Of a stretch of DNA of 49,399 bases, positions 8,710 through 16,726 are shown in pieces. The stretch's first letter is position 1. Every line of letters starts with the position of its first letter. The notes under the pieces were generated by a model. That model ran no database searches. It was given only the letters and a program-made list of their open reading frames with translations, and was not told the origin of the DNA. Origin of the DNA: an uncultured Muribaculaceae bacterium (GTDB taxonomy: Bacteria > Bacteroidota > Bacteroidia > Bacteroidales > Muribaculaceae); assembly GCA_910578385.1 (NCBI GenBank), contig CAJTQV010000018.1:10067-59465 (forward strand), given 5' to 3'. Position numbers and translations under genes: made by a program.

Positions 8710-10182
8710 ATGGAAAAGAAAATAAAGACGCTCTACATACTCTCGATTGTTGCCATACTTGCTTTCCTTGGAATGCAAGCATATTGGTTGTATGGTCGAT
8801 ATGAGTACTCTCTGACTGAATATGAGAACAGAACGGGACTATTAGTAATAGAAGCCTTGAAAGAGTATAGCAAAGCACGTGCTCGCGGTTCTGCAACACA
8901 GGGGGATACAGTAAAGGTGCAGTCGCGATTCCAAATGAGTCATAGTTTGGATTCCATAGGTAAATCAATTCGGAAGGTCACCGTAAGGACAAATGTTATA
9001 AATGGTCGAAAACTTTTGGGCATTGCGGAGAATCGCAAACTCACTCCCGAAGAAATGAAAAGACTTGAGGAAATGGTCATGGACTCCCTTGAAATGGTTG
9101 ATGCCAAGATTGCAACTATCGATGCCTCATCTGCTCCGTCTGACGGTATTGCGTGGAATGCCATGAAAAATTTTGAAAGTGAGGTTCAATCTCCTTTTAC
9201 AAAAGAGGGTATTGATTCAATCCTCAGAAAGCACAATCTTATTGCAGAAATCGCTCTGATTTTGCAGGACAGCGTTACATGGGAACCCACCACTATACGT
9301 CATTCATCTGTAATATCGCCCAAATTCAAGGTCACAACCCCTTATTCCGAACTTGAAAGAAAGGCGGTAGTGATAGAATGTGAGATTCCCTCATCGGAGA
9401 TATTATGCAATATGGGATGGACGTTAGCTCTGGCCGTTGTTCTCTCGTTGTTCCTTATTCATTGCCTCTTATGGCAGATCAAGACCATAGTCAAGCTGAC
9501 TCGACTTGACAAGATGCGCAACTCGTTTATCACTACAATGATTCACGAACTGAAACGACCAATTTCAACATTGAAGATGTGTGTTTCCGGAATTGACAAT
9601 GACAAACTGATGGAAGATAACCAATTGCGTCATGAACTCACCGGAGAGATACGTATGGCTCTTGATAACCTTTCGGCATATTTCTCCAAGTTACGTGACA
9701 TAACATTCAATAACGTAGAGCAGATTCCTCTCAATGTATCCTCATTCAACCTTACTGTGCTTGTTGACAGTGTTATAAAATCAATCACAGTGCCAAGTAC
9801 TAAGGATGTTGTGTTTGAAAATGCTGTTCCGGAAAATTTTGAGATTTCTGCCGATTGCTCACATCTCATTAATATCCTTACGAATTTGATTGAGAACGCA
9901 ATAAAATACTCAAGCGATAAGGTGACGATAAAAATAAATGCTGTCAGCACTTCGGACGGTTGCCAGATTATTGTCAAGGATAATGGCAACGGTATCGCGG
10001 CCGATGATATAAACAGAATCTTCAACCGTTTCTATCGGGGCAAAGCATCTGCTTCCGACATCCCAGGAATGGGACTTGGTCTTGCATACGTCAAACTCCT
10101 GACGGATGCTCATGGTGGCGAAATATCTGTGGAAAGCACCGTGGGTGTCGGCTCATCATTCTCAATAAAACTACCGCAATGA
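8710..10182 (+). CDS. Sensor histidine kinase
   Basis: 490 residues. A transmembrane segment (about 7-28), an extracytoplasmic sensor region (about 30-233) and a second transmembrane segment (about 236-256) precede a HisKA domain with phospho-acceptor His279 in MIHELKRP. The HATPase domain shows NLIENAIKYS, DNGNGI and GMGLGLAY. It phosphorylates the response regulator encoded by the next gene, whose start overlaps its stop by 4 bp. It is divergent from the GLPGLI/receptor operon and therefore probably controls it. The sensor domain is not a family I recognise, so the signal is unknown. Confidence 0.93.
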   Translation: MEKKIKTLYILSIVAILAFLGMQAYWLYGRYEYSLTEYENRTGLLVIEALKEYSKARARGSATQGDTVKVQSRFQMSHSLDSIGKSIRKVTVRTNVINGRKLLGIAENRKLTPEEMKRLEEMVMDSLEMVDAKIATIDASSAPSDGIAWNAMKNFESEVQSPFTKEGIDSILRKHNLIAEIALILQDSVTWEPTTIRHSSVISPKFKVTTPYSELERKAVVIECEIPSSEILCNMGWTLALAVVLSLFLIHCLLWQIKTIVKLTRLDKMRNSFITTMIHELKRPISTLKMCVSGIDNDKLMEDNQLRHELTGEIRMALDNLSAYFSKLRDITFNNVEQIPLNVSSFNLTVLVDSVIKSITVPSTKDVVFENAVPENFEISADCSHLINILTNLIENAIKYSSDKVTIKINAVSTSDGCQIIVKDNGNGIAADDINRIFNRFYRGKASASDIPGMGLGLAYVKLLTDAHGGEISVESTVGVGSSFSIKLPQ

Positions 10183-10847
10183 AAAAAATACTGCTCGTTG
10201 ACGATGATTTGAAAAACTCCATGCTTCTCAAACGCTTCATAGAGGCTGAGGGGTATGAGGTTGTATATGCCTCTAATGGCAAAGTGGGATTGGAACTATA
10301 CCGAGACGTCCATCCCGATTTGATACTTCTCGACATAAATATGCCGGAGATGAACGGTTTTGAGGTCGCACAGACCATACGTGAAACCGATCGTCGCATA
10401 ATAATATTTTTCCTCACAGACCGTACCGACAAGGTTGACCGCCTATATGGCTTCAAACTAAAGGGCAACGACTATATACCTAAGCCATTCTATCCTGAAG
10501 AGTTGATAGCCAAGATAAATGAACGATTTGAAAGCGACATAACCTCACAGGATATTGAGTATCTATTGGGTAATACATTGTTCCGACCAAATCTTGCATC
10601 ATTGACATATAAAGGCGAAACGCACTCTCTTTCTGTGCGCCAAACGGAGATTCTTGCAATCCTCGCTAAAAATGTCGGTAAGGTTGTTGACCGCGACACT
10701 ATTCTCAACACCGTGTGGGGCGACAGCAGTTACGCCAACTCCCTTGCTCTCAACGTGCAGATAACCTATATCCGAAAACTCCTCACCGATCCTTCTATAA
10801 CGATAACTTCTCTGAAGAAGAAAGGATATATTCTAACAATCAACTAA
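10179..10847 (+). CDS. OmpR-family response regulator
   Basis: 222 residues. Receiver domain 1-118 with acidic pocket VDDD (7-10), phospho-acceptor Asp52 in LLDINMP and the conserved Lys in YIPKPF. A winged-helix Trans_reg_C domain occupies about 128-222 (LSVRQTEILAILA... VWGDSSYANSLALNVQITYIRKLL split across helices). It overlaps the kinase gene by ATGA and is followed 10 bp later by an outer-membrane protein gene. Likely target: the divergent GLPGLI/TonB receptor operon, whose promoter has a good -7 but a poor -33 box. Confidence 0.95.
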   Translation: MKKILLVDDDLKNSMLLKRFIEAEGYEVVYASNGKVGLELYRDVHPDLILLDINMPEMNGFEVAQTIRETDRRIIIFFLTDRTDKVDRLYGFKLKGNDYIPKPFYPEELIAKINERFESDITSQDIEYLLGNTLFRPNLASLTYKGETHSLSVRQTEILAILAKNVGKVVDRDTILNTVWGDSSYANSLALNVQITYIRKLLTDPSITITSLKKKGYILTIN

Positions 10848-10857
10848 TCCACAAAAT

Positions 10858-11526
10858 ATGAATAAGAGAATCACTGAAATATTTTGTCTAATCACTATAT
10901 TGATTGCAATGCCGGCTTTAGCACAAGATAAAAGTGAAGAAAACTTTAATTTTGCCAATAGCAAAGTTTCATTCAGTGGTCTTGTAACCTCGTCGGACTC
11001 TTACCAGTTGGAAGCATCGTACCACTATATGTTCAACCGTTACATTGGACTTGGTGGAGCATTCGGATATTGGAGCGTATGGTATGAAGATGGCTGGGCC
11101 GCAGAAAAAGACTGGGAAATAGAGAGCGACGATAATAAACCGTCAAATTTTTATTTGCGCCCATCGATTGTGCTTAAATCACCGGCGTTAAAGATTAAAC
11201 AGGTTGATTTGGGGTTATATGCAGAACCCGGCATTATGCTAAACATTCCGTATCAACGTATCAATATACGACAATATATCAATTGGCCTGATTATGATTA
11301 TAAATACGTGAGCACATCCAAAGGTCAATGGTTTGCCATAGATTTGCGTGTGGGTATTTTTGTGAATTTTGGACCTTGCGGATTCAGTGCTGGATATATA
11401 ATGTCAAATTTGGATGTTTACAGCCAATATCGACAACTTTCCTATAAAGGCACTTCCTTCAGCAAATACTATCCGAAGAAATCATTCATGCAAGGAGCAT
11501 ATCTTACCGCATCATATTACTTTTGA
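10858..11526 (+). CDS. Small outer-membrane beta-barrel-like protein
   Basis: 222 residues. A signal peptide (MNKRITEIFCLITILIAMPALA, cleavage near AQD) is followed by alternating aromatic/hydrophobic strands, with several Gly-Tyr/Trp-rich turns and a C-terminal YLTASYYF typical of a terminal barrel strand. It is co-transcribed with the two-component system (10-bp gap). I do not recognise a named family. It may be a receptor accessory or an envelope sensor feeding the kinase. Confidence 0.75.
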   Translation: MNKRITEIFCLITILIAMPALAQDKSEENFNFANSKVSFSGLVTSSDSYQLEASYHYMFNRYIGLGGAFGYWSVWYEDGWAAEKDWEIESDDNKPSNFYLRPSIVLKSPALKIKQVDLGLYAEPGIMLNIPYQRINIRQYINWPDYDYKYVSTSKGQWFAIDLRVGIFVNFGPCGFSAGYIMSNLDVYSQYRQLSYKGTSFSKYYPKKSFMQGAYLTASYYF

Positions 11527-11604
11527 TAAATACTGTTAAACATCATATAATGCTAAAATAGCCAGCTTCCGGCGCGAGTCGGGGGCTTTGTCGTTTTCCA
11601 AAGA

Positions 11605-11638
11605 GGCGGCTTTTGGGAGGGGACGAGCAAATGCCGCC
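11605..11638 (-). terminator. GC-rich hairpin after the parB-like gene
   Basis: Inverted repeat 11605-11615/11628-11638 with one mismatch, about 50 bp beyond the stop of the minus-strand parB-like gene. Stem, loop and flanks match the hairpin at 2849-2882. The two convergent transcripts (OMP gene and parB-like gene) meet here. Confidence 0.5.
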
Positions 11639-11688
11639 CCGCGCCTCTCGGCATGGGGTGGCTTGCTCAAACATAGGGGCTTATCGCT

Positions 11689-13641
11689 TTATGCAACAGC
11701 TTCTTCGCAGTACCTTTCTTCTTCGGTTAGTATCGTCTCGGCTTCTTCTTCCGTTGGTTCGTATTGGATAGCCTCGGTCTCTGACTCGGAAGTGTCAGGA
11801 GTGGCTTCTTCCGTGGTCGGTTCTACCTCCGGCATAGGTTCTTCTTCGGGTGAGTTCTCGGCTTCGGGTGCAACCTCGGTCTCTGCCTCGGAAGTGTCGG
11901 GAGTGGCTTCTTCCGTGGTGGTTTCTGCCTCCGGCACGATTTCTTCTTCGGGTGCGTCCTCGGCTTCCGGCTCGGTTGGTTCGGGTTCGGTATCTTTGGC
12001 GAGTAGAGCCTTGCGTTCCTCTATACGTTGGTGTCGCTTCTCATAAACATCGTTGTACTCGGCTTCGATGTTGGCGAGTTCTTCCGGCATATGCTTCTTG
12101 GCAAATGAGAGCAGGAGGTCGGCGATAGCGTTGTCACGATACGCACCCTTGAAATTGTCAATCAGAAAATCCCTGCGGATTATTGCCTTTGTCTTGGCGT
12201 TGAGATTGGCGAGGATTGTCATTTTCTCGCTGTCGTTGAGTGCGCTGTGAGATTTGCGGTCGGTCAGTCCGACGGCTTCGTAATGCTCTTTGCGGAGCGA
12301 TGAGAGCAGGAAGAAATATATCATCTTGTCCTCGTCCTGCGAGAATTTAGTCTCGGTGATGTCGGCTTCGAGGATTTTCTTCTTCGTGTCCTCGATTGTA
12401 CGCTCCACGGCTATCTCCTTGTTGCGTTTGTCCTTTGCCTCCAACTTGGCGATTTCGGCTTTCGGATTGTTGCCGTTCTCGCTCGGATTGGCAGTTACAG
12501 CCATATATCCGAGCGTCACATCATTGCGCCCGATTGTGATGTAGAGTGAGATTTCTCCTGCCTCGGCTTTTGCCGTGATGTCGGCACACTTTTCCCTATG
12601 TGCCTCCATTCTGCCCTCGTATGCCTTTACAGCCTCGGCATATTCTTCCTCGGTGTCGAAGCGGTCGGATTGTGGTACGGCAGGTTCGCAGGGGTAAGGT
12701 GTCAGATAGCCACTGAGTTTTTCTATGTCATAGCCCATTTCAGTCAGCAGTGCGTTTACCCTCTCGTTTAGGTCATATTCGGAGTGGCAGAAATTGGCGG
12801 TGGGGTGTTCGTTCAGCATTTCAACCGCCTTGTCAGTGAGATAGCCGATGTGCTTCTCTCGGAGACAAGAGGGATTGGAGCAGTTGCCCTCACAGCCGTC
12901 CTCGCAGAACAGCAGAAGATTTATGGTATTGAAAGGGCATGAGGCACACGCCGATTTGTCGAAGCAGTAACGGCTTAGGTCGGTGGTGTAGTTCTTTTCT
13001 ATGAGCCGAGCCACATTGGAGGCGTTCATTCCTCGCCAATTATTGTAGGTCACACCGTCTTTGAGGTGCGAGTTGTAAACATCGGTCTGTATGTCAACTC
13101 CGTAACGGCTTATCTCGGTAGCCACTGCCACCGTGATTTCTTCGGTGTCAATCAGCCGTGCGATTTCGGGTATGAGGGTTGTGAGTTTTATTCGGGTGCG
13201 GATATAGGTCTCGCTCTTGCCTATCTGCGTGGCGAGTGTGGCATAGTCGTAGCGTCCGCTGTCGATTGCAGCCTTTAACGTCTCGGCTTCTTCCATAGGC
13301 GTGATGTCCTGGCGGTGCAGGTTCTCCGCAATAGCCTTTTGTTCGGCTTCATCATCGGAAAGGTCGGTATAGACGGTTGCCTTGATGTCCTCTTTCCCTG
13401 CTATGAGGGAGGCGCGGTATCTTCGCTCGCCATACACGATTTCGTAGCGGTCGGTGCCGGCGATTGGTCGCACACCTATCGCGTGGAGAATACCTTGACG
13501 GCTGATAGAGTCAGCGAGTTCGGTGAGGCTCTGCTCGTCGAAATTCTTACGGGGGTTGTAGTTGCTCGGCTGAATGAGAGCGAGAGAGATTGTGGCTTCC
13601 TGTACGTTTGCGGTGTTGGTCTGAATTGCTGTTGCTTCCAT
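11689..13641 (-). CDS. ParB/Spo0J-like nuclease-domain protein with acidic tail
   Basis: 650 residues. The N-terminal ParB domain (about 15-125) has YNPRKNF, GERRYRA and the helix AIAENLHRQDITPMEEA. An HTH region (about 130-200) and a Cys-rich segment (CASCPFN ... CEDGCEGNC ... C, about 230-260) that could bind metal follow. The C-terminal ~95 residues are very Glu-rich, with two imperfect copies of a unit containing TTEEATPDTSE. It probably acts in DNA partition or as a ParB-like regulator of the element. It is far from the parA gene at 40930-41628. Its upstream region is a structured leader like those at 1-625 and 4331-5026. Confidence 0.88.
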   Translation of the reverse strand: MEATAIQTNTANVQEATISLALIQPSNYNPRKNFDEQSLTELADSISRQGILHAIGVRPIAGTDRYEIVYGERRYRASLIAGKEDIKATVYTDLSDDEAEQKAIAENLHRQDITPMEEAETLKAAIDSGRYDYATLATQIGKSETYIRTRIKLTTLIPEIARLIDTEEITVAVATEISRYGVDIQTDVYNSHLKDGVTYNNWRGMNASNVARLIEKNYTTDLSRYCFDKSACASCPFNTINLLLFCEDGCEGNCSNPSCLREKHIGYLTDKAVEMLNEHPTANFCHSEYDLNERVNALLTEMGYDIEKLSGYLTPYPCEPAVPQSDRFDTEEEYAEAVKAYEGRMEAHREKCADITAKAEAGEISLYITIGRNDVTLGYMAVTANPSENGNNPKAEIAKLEAKDKRNKEIAVERTIEDTKKKILEADITETKFSQDEDKMIYFFLLSSLRKEHYEAVGLTDRKSHSALNDSEKMTILANLNAKTKAIIRRDFLIDNFKGAYRDNAIADLLLSFAKKHMPEELANIEAEYNDVYEKRHQRIEERKALLAKDTEPEPTEPEAEDAPEEEIVPEAETTTEEATPDTSEAETEVAPEAENSPEEEPMPEVEPTTEEATPDTSESETEAIQYEPTEEEAETILTEEERYCEEAVA

Positions 13642-13679
13642 AATTTGAGTGTTTTAGATGTTTGAGTTTTTTGTTTTTT

Positions 13680-13923
13680 CCCTTTTGTTTGAAGCCTTGT
13701 GGCTTCTCGCATCCGGGGGATTTTTTCGATACAATCAAGACGGCGGGCGGTGACGCAAGGCAAGTGTGGCAAGTGAAAAAATACGGAATACCCGATTTGG
13801 CGCAAATCGTGGAAGGCTGCCGGATTTTTTCATGCAGCCAAGCCGGAGGCGGTCGCTTGCCGGCGTCACCGCCCGCCGTTACTTCGTAGCGAAAAACCAA
13901 CGGACGCAGAAGCCGCAAGTAAT
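13680..13923 (-). ncRNA. Structured leader of the parB-like gene (diverged relative of the repeat)
   Basis: Non-coding 240-bp block dominated by nested inverted repeats: 17-bp perfect arms 13740-13756/13863-13879, CGATTTG/CAAATCG, GGCTGC/GCAGCC and GCCGG/CCGGC. Its downstream end carries the same hairpin plus AAACAAAAGGGA signal (13680-13706) as the leader at 4264-4330. Short stretches such as AAGGCAAGTGTG and ACTTCG are shared with the long repeat copies in the same order. I read it as a transcribed leader RNA; this is inference. Confidence 0.5.
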
Positions 13924-13931
13924 CAAAGATA
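13924..13931 (-). promoter_or_regulatory. -7 box upstream of the parB-like leader
   Basis: TATCTTTG on the minus strand matches TAnnTTTG and lies just outside the structured leader, the same relative position as the promoter beside repeat copy 2. No exact -33 TTTG is found. The remaining gap to 14182 shows one plus-strand -7 match (TAACTTTG, 14033-14040) and nothing else I can identify. Confidence 0.4.
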
Positions 13932-14182
13932 AGTTACCGCCTCCAGTACCTTTTTATTCATAAATCATCATCTGTCAGGATATAACGGTGATTTTTATGC
14001 GTGCAAACCACCCTAATGTCAAATATTCTTATTAACTTTGCGATAGGCTCTTATGCCGATCCGACAGCAATGCCTCCCGACCGAGCAAAAATAATTGGCA
14101 TCTCCCGTCATCGCCTCTCCACCGACAGGAAGCGATTATCTTTTTATGTGCTTTTGATAATGACTGTCTGTTGTCACAGCCT

Positions 14183-14689
14183 ATGGATTTAACCAATAAT
14201 ATCTCTATAATGACAGCGAGACGTAAATACATACGGATTATATGTTGGTCGTTAGTCGTGATTTTGATAATCATGGCCGGTATTGTCGGGGTTATGGTTA
14301 TCTTTTTTTCAACGTCTGCATCTTATCACCACGGCCAAGATGAATATTTCTCAAAGGTGGACTATCATTTGGAAGGTTCAGTAGAATCATATCGAAATGT
14401 CGGGGGTTCCTATTATCTGATTGAGTTTACGCCCACTACCTTTGAAATAAGCAAAAACAAAATTAATAATGGAGATAGCCATGTCGGAGTATATTCTTCA
14501 GATTCGTCTTCTGTGATGATTATTGCATCAACACCTTTGTCATTAAAAGATGATATGGAATATGTTGAAATTAGTTCAAGGAATAGACATATAATATTTA
14601 ATGATTCTATTTGCAACACTTTAAGGACTGCCGGGACATATGAACATATTTTGCCCAGCTCGCTTAACGGTAAGTTTATTAAATTTTGA
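14183..14689 (+). CDS. Hypothetical membrane-anchored protein
   Basis: 168 residues from the ATG at 14183 (an ATG at 14210 is also possible; an upstream TTG is less likely). A basic segment and one transmembrane helix (about 20-45, WSLVVILIIMAGIVGVMVIFF) precede a soluble, probably extracytoplasmic domain with no motif I recognise. First gene of a four-gene plus-strand group (14183-15905) that is clearly more AT-rich than the surrounding core genes. It starts about 140 bp after a -7 box (14033-14040). Confidence 0.6.
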   Translation: MDLTNNISIMTARRKYIRIICWSLVVILIIMAGIVGVMVIFFSTSASYHHGQDEYFSKVDYHLEGSVESYRNVGGSYYLIEFTPTTFEISKNKINNGDSHVGVYSSDSSSVMIIASTPLSLKDDMEYVEISSRNRHIIFNDSICNTLRTAGTYEHILPSSLNGKFIKF

Positions 14690-14693
14690 ATAA

Positions 14694-15347
14694 ATGAAAG
14701 CGTCACATATATTCACATATATAATTGAGCGGTTGAAGAGTGAGGATTTCCTTATGGATTTCAAGTTCAGAAAACGAGACAACTGTTTCATCTGGCATGA
14801 AAATGGCATTGGTAGTATGATTGAGTTGGATCATTGGATAAGAGATAATATGCTGACAATATATCCAATATATATGGTGCGCTTTGATATATTGAAAAAA
14901 TGGTTTGAGGCGTATAGTTTCAAGACGTTGCGGGACCAACGAGATAATCCATCGGTTGGCTTTAGCGGTAATATGCTTGAAAGACAGGACAAATTTATTT
15001 TTACGGAGTCCACTATTGATACGGAATATTGTAAACTATGTGACACTATCAAGGAGTGTGCTGAGATAGTGTTTAGTCATTATGCCAACTTACAGAATAT
15101 GTATGATCGCAGAATTGTACCTATATTGGAAGGCAAGCAACAATTACCGGATATTGGTGCAGATTGGGCGTTTGAATATTTGACATTAACACGTATTATT
15201 TCTCCGAAAGATTATGAAATAGTAAAGGATGTTATTATAAAGCAAATTGAGTGGATGAATAAACGACAAGAGCCGAATATAGTAGAGTATTATCCACGAC
15301 TTGAGGAAATAATAGATTCAATGGAGCAACAATTCCCAATAGATTGA
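14694..15347 (+). CDS. Hypothetical soluble protein (immunity-like?)
   Basis: 217 residues, no signal peptide, mixed alpha/beta with many aromatic residues. The opening pattern (IIERLKSEDFLMDFKFRKRD...) recalls DUF4304-type proteins, which include putative immunity proteins, but this is a weak impression. It begins 4 bp after the preceding stop, so it belongs to the same transcript. With one anchored and two small membrane proteins around it, the group may be an envelope-associated immunity or defence cassette; nothing proves this. Confidence 0.6.
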   Translation: MKASHIFTYIIERLKSEDFLMDFKFRKRDNCFIWHENGIGSMIELDHWIRDNMLTIYPIYMVRFDILKKWFEAYSFKTLRDQRDNPSVGFSGNMLERQDKFIFTESTIDTEYCKLCDTIKECAEIVFSHYANLQNMYDRRIVPILEGKQQLPDIGADWAFEYLTLTRIISPKDYEIVKDVIIKQIEWMNKRQEPNIVEYYPRLEEIIDSMEQQFPID

Positions 15348-15354
15348 TAGATTA

Positions 15355-15594
15355 ATGAAGACTTGGCAGAAGATAGTTGGCTTGATAACATTTATCGCAA
15401 TATTCATCGTTGGCATATTGACGTGGATTAATGCCTATGTAGATGCAAAGTATATTATTGAACCATACAATATAGACATAATAGAGGAACGATACTATAT
15501 GTATATAGATGGTTTGTCCACTCTGATGTGGATAACCTATTTTTTATCCCTTGTCCTGTTCATTATTCTCTGGAGGAAAGGAGGTAAGCGATGA
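15355..15594 (+). CDS. Small membrane protein, two helices
   Basis: 79 residues with transmembrane segments at about 7-27 and 56-74 and a short polar loop between them. It follows the previous gene by 7 bp, and its stop overlaps the start of the next gene (ATGA), which strongly supports a real operon. No family recognised. Confidence 0.6.
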   Translation: MKTWQKIVGLITFIAIFIVGILTWINAYVDAKYIIEPYNIDIIEERYYMYIDGLSTLMWITYFLSLVLFIILWRKGGKR

Positions 15595-15905
15595 AATTTA
15601 ATTGCGAAAAAATTCCTAATTTCAAACAATTATATCTGATATTTACATTTTGCAATATATTTTTGTTCGTTTATATTGTGGTGTGTGCTATCGTAGATTC
15701 GTTTCACTTATGGCCTCGGGGTGATTTAATGTCTATTTGGATGCTGATTGCCTTATTGATACCTTCAGGAATCTTATTAAGAATAAATTATTTTATAAGT
15801 GGAAAAAAAGACACACTAAGATACCAGTTTCTACTGAGTTGCTTATTCATCATATATAGTCCTTTTTATTCATTCCGGGTACTGAAAAAAGGTTGGATTA
15901 AATAA
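15591..15905 (+). CDS. Small membrane protein, three helices
   Basis: 104 residues with hydrophobic segments at about 13-35, 47-65 and 78-96. It overlaps the upstream gene by 4 bp. Last gene of the AT-rich plus-strand group, followed directly by a terminator-like hairpin. No family recognised. Confidence 0.6.
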   Translation: MKFNCEKIPNFKQLYLIFTFCNIFLFVYIVVCAIVDSFHLWPRGDLMSIWMLIALLIPSGILLRINYFISGKKDTLRYQFLLSCLFIIYSPFYSFRVLKKGWIK

Positions 15906-15911
15906 TAGGAA

Positions 15912-15947
15912 ACTCCCCATGCTCACGCACAGGGAGTCCCGGTTTTT
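15912..15947 (+). terminator. Terminator of the 14183-15905 group
   Basis: ACTCCC (15912-15917) pairs with GGGAGT (15932-15937), followed by CCCGGTTTTT. It lies 7 bp after the last stop and in front of the convergent end of the DNA-processing operon. Confidence 0.6.
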
Positions 15948-15979
15948 GGCAGCAAAGAAATTGTCCTATCGAGGGCGGA

Positions 15980-16165
15980 TTATTCAGCCTTGTTGTTGGC
16001 GGCTTCCAGCGAGAGTTTGCGGAAGCGTTTAAGCAACGGCTCCAGTTCGAGGGATGCGCGACGAGCGCGGAGTCCGGCAGCCCTGTTGCCCTTGTCGAGC
16101 TGGGAGGCGGCGTCTTTCAGGAATGTAGATGTGAGTTTTTCGATCTGATCAAGTAGTTCTTTCAT
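15980..16165 (-). CDS. Hc1-type histone H1-like DNA-binding protein
   Basis: 61 residues: an amphipathic helix (MKELLDQIEKLTSTFLKDA) then a basic segment GNRAAGLRARRASLELEPLLKRFRK. This matches the short Bacteroidota Hc1/histone H1-like proteins that bind DNA non-specifically. It is the last gene of the minus-strand DNA-processing operon. It may act like a plasmid-borne nucleoid protein that reduces the regulatory burden of the element or protects incoming DNA. Confidence 0.75.
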   Translation of the reverse strand: MKELLDQIEKLTSTFLKDAASQLDKGNRAAGLRARRASLELEPLLKRFRKLSLEAANNKAE

Positions 16166-16186
16166 CGTTGTATTCAGTTTAGGGAT

Positions 16187-16726
16187 TTATAAAAGAGGTA
16201 TTTCAAAAGAGTTTACGACGCACTGTGCGTCGCGGTCGAGGATAAACCAGTATTCCGAGCGGTAGGGAGAGCCGCTTTCCGACAGAGCCTCATACTCTAT
16301 TTTCACTTTCCAGCCGGAGAACGGCTTGCGTGGAGCGTCTGGTGTCTCGAAGCCCACCATAGAGCGTAGGGCGGACATAGCCAACATCTGGCGGCCGACA
16401 AGCTCGGAAACGGTGTTGTCCTCAAAATCGAGGTTCTGAAGACCGTCTGTCCGGGACATGACCTGTTCGTTGACTTTCATCATCGACATGGCTATCGCCA
16501 TTTTCTCGTCGTTGTTGATGTAGTTGCGGCCGAACACACTGTCAGGCTTGCTGACCGCTATGACCTTTACCGACTCCGGATTATCCACCGAGGCCATCAG
16601 TGCCTTCTCCGCCACCGACTGCGCCCGTTTCGACGGCTGGCCGAAGTAGTGGAAGGCATATCCTATGCCGCCCCACATAGCCACACAGCTTATGAGCAGT
16701 ATGGCGAGTTTCGTTCCCGGCTTCAT
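16187..16726 (-). CDS. Membrane-anchored conjugative-element protein of unknown function
   Basis: 179 residues from the ATG at 16726, which overlaps the TGA of the upstream gene (ATGA); the longer open frame only overlaps that gene. One transmembrane helix (about 5-27, KLAILLISCVAMWGGIGYAF) is followed by a soluble region with KPFSGWKVKIEYEAL and a Tyr/Trp-rich C-terminus (EYWFILDRDAQCVV). The C-terminal domain looks like a small exported domain for envelope use. No named family recognised. Confidence 0.7.
   Translation of the reverse strand: MKPGTKLAILLISCVAMWGGIGYAFHYFGQPSKRAQSVAEKALMASVDNPESVKVIAVSKPDSVFGRNYINNDEKMAIAMSMMKVNEQVMSRTDGLQNLDFEDNTVSELVGRQMLAMSALRSMVGFETPDAPRKPFSGWKVKIEYEALSESGSPYRSEYWFILDRDAQCVVNSFEIPLL

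Noticed and set aside
13680..13931. CRISPR array or riboswitch upstream of the parB-like gene
   Set aside because: The repeats are inverted, not regularly spaced direct repeats, and no known riboswitch core was recognised.
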